From assembly GCA_937954195.1 (NCBI GenBank), contig CALFYR010000120.1, positions 1-5,526 of the forward strand: a DNA stretch of 5,526 nucleotides, written 5' to 3'. This document shows, one piece after another, positions 1 to 3,810 of this stretch. Made by a program: the position numbers and the translations under genes. Every line of letters begins with the position of its first letter. The first letter of the stretch is position 1. The DNA is from an uncultured Dehalococcoidia bacterium (GTDB lineage Bacteria > Chloroflexota > Dehalococcoidia > Tepidiformales > Tepidiformaceae). The notes beneath the pieces were generated by a model. That model was given only the letters and a program-made list of their open reading frames with translations. It was not told the DNA's origin and ran no database searches.

Positions 1-975
1 GTGAAGACCGGTACCCAGCAGGGGCCCCTGAACGCCGCCGATACGCTCGAAACGTGGATGACCGGCTACAGCCGCCACGCAGCGACGGCTGTCTGGCTCG
101 GCAATGCGACGAACGAACTGGTGAACGACCGCCAGTTCGCCGCCGCCCGCGCGACGATACGGACCTGGAAGGGTTGGATGGGCTACTACCACGAGACGCT
201 GACCGCTCGGGGAGTCGGGGGGATCGGACTCAACTTCGACGATCTGAGACCGGGCAATGTCGCCCAGCGGGAGTTCGAAACCCCCGCCACCGATCGCATC
301 TACGGGCCCGACTTCCAGTACTGCGACCAGAAGGTATCCGGCTGGGTGCGTACCGACGTGACGTATGAATCGCAGTGCGAAGAAGTCGAGATCGACAGCC
401 GGAACGGCTACCTGGCCGGCGACAACACGCCGCAGGAGTTCCGCGTCACCCGGAAGGTCGTGAAATTGCCATCGTTCAAGGCGGACCTCGCCGAGAAGCT
501 CGCGGAAGACCGCGGCATCCCGATTGCGCCGAAGGACGTCAGCACCGGCCAGGTGGCGCTTGCGATTAACAACCTGACGAACGGCCGCACGATCACGAAC
601 GACACGCCTGTCCAGGGTTCCGTGAACCCCATCCGGCTGAAGAACTGGAAGCTGGAAATCGGCAAGAGTTCGAACCCCGAAGAGTGGATCACCCTCGGTG
701 AAGGGACCCAGCAACTCGATAACGCGGTGCTCGGCGTGATCGTTGTGTCCGAGTTCGAAGATGGCGTCTACACGGTGAGATTGAGTACGGACGACGGCAA
801 GGGGCTGAGCGTCAGCGTGCTCATCAACATCCGCGCGGGCCAGGGAGGCTTCCCGAACTTCCCGGGCGGTTCGGTGACGCCACAGCTGCCGGTATCCGGC
901 ACGCCGTCGCCGGGCGCCAGCGAAGGCGGGGGCGGAACCCGCATCGGGCCTGACGGCAGCATCATCCGCAACTAG
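1..975 (+). CDS. Class A penicillin-binding protein, C-terminal part (5' truncated by window edge)
   Basis: This is the end of a bifunctional peptidoglycan synthase (glycosyltransferase plus DD-transpeptidase) acting outside the cytoplasmic membrane. Residues 2-5 are KTGT, the third conserved motif of the penicillin-binding transpeptidase fold. It is followed by the usual closing strands (ETWMTGYSRHAATAVWLGN, about 17-35). The membrane anchor, glycosyltransferase domain, catalytic Ser-x-x-Lys and SxN motif must lie upstream of the window, so the GTG at position 1 is an internal valine codon rather than a start. Residues 105-145 hold two cysteines (C108, C126) in a linker typical of PBP1A-like proteins. 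Residues about 195-280 look like a small beta-sandwich (NPIRLKNWKLEIG, then DGVYTVRLST), as found at the C-termini of several class A PBPs. The last 44 residues are a Gly/Pro/Ser-rich, probably disordered tail. The family assignment is firm; the exact subclass is not. Confidence 0.9.
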   Translation: MKTGTQQGPLNAADTLETWMTGYSRHAATAVWLGNATNELVNDRQFAAARATIRTWKGWMGYYHETLTARGVGGIGLNFDDLRPGNVAQREFETPATDRIYGPDFQYCDQKVSGWVRTDVTYESQCEEVEIDSRNGYLAGDNTPQEFRVTRKVVKLPSFKADLAEKLAEDRGIPIAPKDVSTGQVALAINNLTNGRTITNDTPVQGSVNPIRLKNWKLEIGKSSNPEEWITLGEGTQQLDNAVLGVIVVSEFEDGVYTVRLSTDDGKGLSVSVLINIRAGQGGFPNFPGGSVTPQLPVSGTPSPGASEGGGGTRIGPDGSIIRN

Positions 976-989
976 GTTGCGCCGTTTCG

Positions 990-995
990 TACACT
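990..995 (+). promoter_or_regulatory. Candidate -10 element of the thioesterase gene
   Basis: TACACT matches TATAAT at four of six positions and lies 34 bases before the ATG at 1030. The same GTACACTT string stands at a similar distance before the next gene. I see no convincing -35 box, so this is weak evidence. Confidence 0.25.
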
Positions 996-1018
996 TGCCG
1001 CCGCCCGAACAGTGGCGC

Positions 1019-1023
1019 GGAGG
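1019..1023 (+). promoter_or_regulatory. Shine-Dalgarno site that fixes the thioesterase start
   Basis: GGAGG stands six bases before the ATG at 1030. An in-frame GTG at 1012 would put this site inside the coding sequence and has no ribosome binding site of its own, so 1030 is the better start. Confidence 0.75.
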
Positions 1024-1029
1024 CGAGAC

Positions 1030-1398
1030 ATGCGGTTCGACGAGTACATCGGGATGACCGATTGGGGCGCCGAAGGCCCATCGTCGGCCCGGCTGAAGGT
1101 GGAACCCCACCACTGCAACCCGACTGGCGCGATCAACGGCGGTGTCTTCCTCTCGATGGCCGACAACGTTTCGACGGGCGCGGCGAACGACGCCTATTTT
1201 GCGAAGACCGGCGAGCGCAAGTTCCTCGTCGGGGTGGACCTCCACGCAGTGTTCCTGGCGAACCAGCAGGGCGGGACGATCGTGGCTATCCCTGAGGTGG
1301 TGCGAGCGGGCCGCCGGGTTACGGTCATCCGGACGCGGGTGGTGGGTGAGGACGGCAAGGTGCTCGCCGAGGTCACGACCACGCACGTCCCGACGTGA
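1030..1398 (+). CDS. PaaI/THEM2-like hotdog-fold acyl-CoA thioesterase
   Basis: A 122-residue single hotdog domain of the 4HBT/PaaI group, whose members hydrolyse acyl-CoA or aryl-CoA thioesters in the cytoplasm, usually as tetramers. The central-helix signature is clear: NPTGAINGGVFLSMADNVST at residues 30-49. The second half shows the expected strands, GVDLHAVFLANQQGG and then an AGRRVTVIRTRVVGEDGK segment with a closing EVTTTHV. Aligned from memory with human THEM2, N30 and D45 match its active-site Asn50 and Asp65. The usual His of the HGG motif is Asn here (N36). Length is normal for the family. The gene starts 54 bases after the PBP stop, with its own ribosome binding site. The substrate cannot be told from sequence. 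Confidence 0.85.
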   Translation: MRFDEYIGMTDWGAEGPSSARLKVEPHHCNPTGAINGGVFLSMADNVSTGAANDAYFAKTGERKFLVGVDLHAVFLANQQGGTIVAIPEVVRAGRRVTVIRTRVVGEDGKVLAEVTTTHVPT

Positions 1399-1412
1399 TG
1401 GCTGGCGTCAGG

Positions 1413-1418
1413 TACACT
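1413..1418 (+). promoter_or_regulatory. Candidate -10 element of the sulfurtransferase gene
   Basis: TACACT in the context GTACACTT, 29 bases before the ATG at 1448. It repeats the element seen before the thioesterase gene. No clear -35 box is visible, and read-through from the thioesterase gene is equally possible across the 49-base gap. Confidence 0.25.
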
Positions 1419-1447
1419 TCGGCGCACTAAGCCGGAGGAACTACCGC

Positions 1448-2281
1448 ATGGATTACGCGCGTCCCGAACTCCTCGCCGAGCCGGACTGGCTCGCGCAGCA
1501 CCTGGACGAACCTAAGGTTCGCATCATCGATTGCGCCACGCTCGAGGCGTACCGGCGCGCACATATCCCGGGAGCCGTCCAGCTTCCCGTGCATTTCTAC
1601 ATCAAGGGCGATGGACCGGCCGGCGAGGACCATGGGACATTCGTGATGTCGCCGGCTGAGTTCGAAGGCCTGATGGTGAAGCTGGGTGTCACGCCGGACA
1701 CAACCGTGGTCACCTATGACGACAACAATGCGCTCGTCGCGAGCCGGCTGTGGTGGGTGCTGAAGTACTACGGCCACACCAACGCGAAGGTGCTGAACGG
1801 TGGCTGGCACCGCTGGCTCACTGAGAACCGGCCGGTCACGTTCCACGCGACGAAGGTCGCGCCCGGGAACTTCACAGCGAAGGCCGACGCGTCGCTCATC
1901 GCCGACGCGGACTACCTGAAGTCGAAGGTAGGCGATGCCTCGTGCCAGATTCTCGACGCGCGGACCGACGGTGAGTGGGACGGTTCGAACTCGCGCGGGA
2001 ACAAGCGCGTCGGCCGAGTGCCGGGTTCCCGCCACCTGGAATGGCTCAAGTTCGTGGAAACGACTGACACGCGCCGGTTCTTGCCGGCCGATGACATCCA
2101 GAAGCTGCTCGACGAGGCGGGATTCGAGCGCGGCAAAGAGACGATCACCTACTGCCAGGGCGGCATCCGTGCGGCCCACGCGGCCTTCGCGATGGAACTC
2201 CTTGGCTACGACGACGTCCGCGTGTACGACGGCTCAATGCGGGACTGGGCGAACCGGGAGGATACGCCGCTGGAGGTGTAG
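1448..2281 (+). CDS. Two-domain rhodanese-type sulfurtransferase (thiosulfate/3-mercaptopyruvate class)
   Basis: A 277-residue tandem rhodanese protein, the normal length of this family, which moves sulfane sulfur from thiosulfate or 3-mercaptopyruvate to an acceptor through a cysteine persulfide. The N-terminal domain (about 9-130) has the typical opening IIDCATLEAYRRAHIPGAVQ but carries Y-D-D-N-N (90-94) where an active loop would be, so it is the structural domain. The C-terminal domain (about 150-275) has LDARTDGEW, the RVPGSRHLEW segment and the catalytic loop C236-Q-G-G-I-R241, followed by DGSMRDW near the end. The loop differs from the textbook CRKGVT (rhodanese) and CGSGVT (mercaptopyruvate) forms, so the donor is uncertain. 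No signal peptide is seen, so it is cytoplasmic. GGAGG at 1434-1438, nine bases before the ATG, supports the start; an upstream in-frame extension runs through the thioesterase gene and is not real. Confidence 0.88.
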   Translation: MDYARPELLAEPDWLAQHLDEPKVRIIDCATLEAYRRAHIPGAVQLPVHFYIKGDGPAGEDHGTFVMSPAEFEGLMVKLGVTPDTTVVTYDDNNALVASRLWWVLKYYGHTNAKVLNGGWHRWLTENRPVTFHATKVAPGNFTAKADASLIADADYLKSKVGDASCQILDARTDGEWDGSNSRGNKRVGRVPGSRHLEWLKFVETTDTRRFLPADDIQKLLDEAGFERGKETITYCQGGIRAAHAAFAMELLGYDDVRVYDGSMRDWANREDTPLEV

Positions 2282-2310
2282 TCCTCCAGCCACTCGGACG
2301 CATAACGAAA

Positions 2311-2335
2311 CGGGCCACGCGATTCGCGTGGCCCG
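2311..2335. terminator. Perfect 11-bp hairpin, probable bidirectional terminator
   Basis: CGGGCCACGCG, loop ATT, then CGCGTGGCCCG: eleven perfect pairs. It lies 29 bases after the sulfurtransferase stop and 26 bases after the stop of the converging minus-strand gene. Read on the minus strand the stem is followed by TTTCGTTATG, a fair U-rich tail. On the plus strand the tail (TGGCTCTTCAGTTGTT) is poorer. Confidence 0.8.
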
Positions 2336-2361
2336 TGGCTCTTCAGTTGTTGGTCCGGAGG

Positions 2362-2610
2362 CTAAACCCCGGGCATCGCCGGTTCGCGGGACTCGGTATC
2401 CTCGGGAAGCTCAACAATCGGCTTGCGTTCGTAGCGGAGGAGTGCTTCGAGCGTAAACCCAAGGTCGCCTTTTTCGCAGAGGGACGAGCAGTAGGTCATC
2501 TTCATGCTGCTGGGGGACTTCCGCCAATCGTAGCGGAGGCTGCACCGCGCGCAGACCTTGATGTGGTTCAGGTTCATGCCCTCAGGGCCGGGACCGATGG
2601 GTGTTTCCAA
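2362..2610 (-). CDS. Small four-cysteine zinc-finger-like protein, paralogue A
   Basis: An 82-residue protein of unknown function and the most divergent of three tandem paralogues. Its core has C20-x2-C23 and C41-x3-C45, joined by LRYDWRKSPSSMKMTY and followed by GDLGFTLEALL. Four cysteines in Cys-x2-Cys / Cys-x3-Cys spacing, with an aromatic before the third, suggest a treble-clef or zinc-ribbon site. The spacer between the pairs is 17 residues, one fewer than in the other two copies. The tail after residue 60 is charged and not conserved. The chosen start is TTG because GGGAG stands seven bases upstream. An internal ATG at 2577 would give a 71-residue protein closer to the paralogues but has a badly spaced GAGGG. 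The shared core shows selection, so the gene is real; its role is not known to me. Confidence 0.8.
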   Translation of the reverse strand: METPIGPGPEGMNLNHIKVCARCSLRYDWRKSPSSMKMTYCSSLCEKGDLGFTLEALLRYERKPIVELPEDTESREPAMPGV

Positions 2611-2617
2611 GATGTGT

Positions 2618-2622
2618 CTCCC
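2618..2622 (-). promoter_or_regulatory. Shine-Dalgarno site supporting a TTG start for paralogue A
   Basis: Read on the minus strand, GGGAG is followed by a seven-base spacer and TTG at 2610-2608. Paralogue C has the same GGGAG plus seven-base arrangement before its ATG, which favours this unusual start. Confidence 0.55.
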
Positions 2623-2678
2623 ATTTCCCCGGCTTCCCCGCCTCCCCCGTTGGGAGGTCGGGTGCCGGTTCCAGATCC

Positions 2679-2707
2679 AGCGTAGACCCCGGGAGTGAGT
2701 TTCGCAA
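2679..2707 (-). promoter_or_regulatory. Candidate sigma-70-type promoter of paralogue A
   Basis: On the minus strand TTGCGA (2707-2702) and TACGCT (2684-2679) are separated by 17 bases. They match TTGACA at four and TATAAT at three positions. The predicted transcript would begin near 2671, giving a leader of about 60 bases. The 137-base gap to paralogue B makes a separate promoter plausible, but the boxes are weak. Confidence 0.3.
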
Positions 2708-2730
2708 AGCGACCTACCTTACGGTCTCGT

Positions 2731-2747
2731 TACGAAACACATTCGTA
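2731..2747. repeat. Short palindrome TACGAA-N5-TTCGTA
   Basis: A perfect 6-bp inverted repeat around ACACA that abuts the stop codon of paralogue B and lies upstream of paralogue A. It is AT-rich and has no U-tract, so it looks more like a protein-binding site than a terminator. Function unproven. Confidence 0.4.
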
Positions 2748-2981
2748 TCAGGCTGCGAGCAGCAGCGGGGCGGCGGCGACGGCTACTTCGGCGCGGGGCG
2801 CGCGCTCAACGCGCAGCAGCGCATCGATGGTGAAGCCGAGGTCGGCCTGTTCGCAGAGCGAACCGCAGTAGGTCATCTTGAGCGAGGTGCTCGGCGAGCG
2901 GCGCCAGTCGTAGCGCAGGCCGCAGTGCCGGCATTCCTTGATGTTCGCCTGGTCGCTGATGTAGTCGATTGTCGCTGCCAT
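2748..2981 (-). CDS. Small four-cysteine zinc-finger-like protein, paralogue B
   Basis: A 77-residue protein of unknown function and the middle member of the tandem trio. The core reads C17-R-H-C20-G, then LRYDWRRSPSTSLKMTY, then C39-GSL-C43-E and DLGFTIDALL. The spacing Cys-x2-Cys-x18-Cys-x3-Cys and the W-R-R after the first pair recall the small DUF2256-type and YacG-type zinc proteins. This is a resemblance in layout only. The last 20 residues are Ala-rich (AVAAAPLLLAA), without a convincing membrane segment. The start is well supported by GGAGGAG, seven bases before the ATG. At DNA level the core is 94 of 110 bases identical to paralogue C (hand count). The gene sits 137 bases upstream of A and 137 bases downstream of C. 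Confidence 0.85.
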   Translation of the reverse strand: MAATIDYISDQANIKECRHCGLRYDWRRSPSTSLKMTYCGSLCEQADLGFTIDALLRVERAPRAEVAVAAAPLLLAA

Positions 2982-3118
2982 TTCTCTTCTCCTCCGGGGT
3001 TTTCACCCTGTACCCACAGCGTAGGTTTTCGCGTGTGGGGCATCCCCCTGCCGGGGAACCATTGCCTCTCACCATTTAGACCGATATGGGACCGAAGTCT
3101 TACGGCGGAGGCTGGAAA

Positions 3119-3310
3119 TCAGGCGGCGAGCAGGTCGCGCCAGGCGGAGCGGACGATTTCCACTTCGCCGATCAAGGTATCGATGGTGAAGCCGAGGCCG
3201 GCGCGTTCGCAGAGCGAGCCGCAGTACGTCATTTTCAGCGAAGTGCTGGGCGAACGGCGCCAGTCGTAGGGGATGCCGCAGTGCTCGCAGGTTCGCATGT
3301 TGCTGTTCAT
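3119..3310 (-). CDS. Small four-cysteine zinc-finger-like protein, paralogue C
   Basis: A 63-residue protein of unknown function, the shortest and the first of the trio in the direction of transcription. The core is C8-E-H-C11-G, then IPYDWRRSPSTSLKMTY, then C30-GSL-C34-E and GLGFTIDTL. The stretch YDWRRSPSTSLKMTYCGSLC is identical to that of paralogue B. After LGFTIDTL the tail diverges (EVEIVRSAWRDLLAA) and could form a short amphipathic helix. GGGAG seven bases before the ATG supports the start; a second Met at residue 5 is possible. Four paired cysteines imply metal binding, most likely zinc. The upstream region holds the repeat cluster at 3392-3549, which could regulate it. Confidence 0.85.
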   Translation of the reverse strand: MNSNMRTCEHCGIPYDWRRSPSTSLKMTYCGSLCERAGLGFTIDTLIGEVEIVRSAWRDLLAA

Positions 3311-3575
3311 GACCGTACTCCCGGCGCCCGAGCCCTCCGAATCGCCCGATGGCTACCTGTCATCATCATCGGCGCGATGTGCCCGGATGTTCACTAAGGG
3401 GAAACCCGCTCGCGCACCCCGGAAACACTAAGGGTTCACTGTGGGAACCCAAACCTGGTTCCGATGGGATTCCGGGGCGTGATGCCTGTCACCGGGTGTA
3501 CACGTATCAGCGCCAACATCTCCACCCGAACGTAGGGTTTCCCCTAGTGGCTCCGCCGCCGAACGTGGAAGGGAG
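3311..3575. other. Divergent intergenic region, 265 bp
   Basis: It lies between paralogue C (leftward) and the 53-aa gene (rightward). It holds the CACTAAGGGGAAACCC-type repeats, a GTGTACAC palindrome (3496-3503) and a small hairpin, GGGTTC-N7-GAACCC (3432-3450). An open frame from 3349 to 3579 has no ribosome binding site and atypical codons, and I do not count it as a gene. No RNA gene or convincing promoter pair was found. Confidence 0.6.
3392..3549. repeat. Cluster of imperfect direct and inverted repeats
   Basis: CACTAAGGGGAAACCC at 3392-3407 is repeated in inverse at 3535-3549 (GGGTTTCCCCTAGTG), differing by one missing A. Shorter direct copies are CACTAAGGG at 3426-3434 and CACTGTGGGAACCC at 3437-3450. 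The outer pair would make terminal inverted repeats of a 158-bp unit, but I see no flanking target-site duplication. A regulator-binding array for the divergent genes is equally possible. Confidence 0.6.
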
Positions 3576-3737
3576 ATGAGCTATGACACCGCGAATGCCA
3601 TCCCGTTTCGCCGCTCGCGGCGAATGGAGGACCTTCGCTACCGGATAGCGGGGCGGGTCTTCCGCACTGGTGAAATCGAAGTCGCCGGCGAGTACACCGT
3701 GACGCCGCGCGAAAACGACACGACCGACCATCGTTAA
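3576..3737 (+). CDS. Small protein of unknown function, 53 aa
   Basis: A short open frame beginning MSYDTANAIPFRRSRRMEDL and ending TVTPRENDTTDHR at a TAA stop. The middle (RYRIAGRVFRTGEIEVAGEY) alternates charged and hydrophobic residues like two beta strands. Third codon positions are mostly G or C, as in the neighbouring genes. A purine-rich GGAAGGGAG runs directly into the ATG, so ribosome-site spacing is poor for this start. A better spaced ATG at 3583 is in another frame and gives only 21 residues. The gene lies 73 bases before the isomerase, on the same strand. I do not recognise the family. No cysteines, signal peptide or membrane segment are present. It could be a chance frame. Confidence 0.45.
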   Translation: MSYDTANAIPFRRSRRMEDLRYRIAGRVFRTGEIEVAGEYTVTPRENDTTDHR

Positions 3738-3748
3738 CCGTCCCCGCC

Positions 3749-3776
3749 TTGCCTCACCGCTCGCCTGTCGTATCGT
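3749..3776 (+). promoter_or_regulatory. Candidate sigma-70-type promoter of the isomerase gene
   Basis: TTGCCT (3749-3754) and TATCGT (3771-3776) are 16 bases apart, each matching consensus at four of six positions. Transcription would start near 3783, at the foot of the hairpin that precedes the ribosome binding site. Confidence 0.4.
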
Positions 3777-3781
3777 AGAAA

Positions 3782-3800
3782 CAGGCGGCGCAGCCGCCTG
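3782..3800 (+). promoter_or_regulatory. Perfect hairpin in the isomerase leader
   Basis: CAGGCGGC, loop GCA, GCCGCCTG: eight perfect pairs. Its last base is the first G of the GAGAGG ribosome binding site (3800-3805) and it ends ten bases before the GTG start. There is no U-tract, so it is unlikely to be a terminator. It could protect the mRNA 5' end or tune ribosome access. Confidence 0.55.
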
Positions 3801-3810
3801 AGAGGCGTGT

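Noticed and set aside
1427..2179. 250-codon minus-strand open frame opposite the sulfurtransferase
   Set aside because: Arg/Val-rich shadow of a well-supported gene, with no domain signature.
3041..3061. TCCCC-N5-GGGGA hairpin between paralogues C and B as a terminator
   Set aside because: The stem is only five pairs and is not followed by a U-tract on the minus strand.
2611..3118. Both gaps between the three paralogues are exactly 137 bases
   Set aside because: The two gap sequences do not align, and CAGCGTAG sits at different offsets in them. The equal length looks coincidental rather than a duplication unit.
2601..3269. 222-codon plus-strand open frame crossing the zinc-finger trio
   Set aside because: It is antisense to paralogues B and C, whose conserved cores are clearly on the minus strand. 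It ignores gene boundaries.
2362..3549. CRISPR array or integron-like cassette array
   Set aside because: The repeated units are coding paralogues with different lengths, and the short intergenic repeats are not regularly spaced. No spacer-repeat pattern, cas gene, integrase or attC-like site was seen.
3349..3579. 76-codon plus-strand open frame whose stop overlaps the ATG of the 53-aa gene (ATGA)
   Set aside because: It has no ribosome binding site, uses codons unlike its neighbours (many AT-ending and rare Arg/Leu codons) and runs through the repeat cluster. The ATGA overlap is probably chance.
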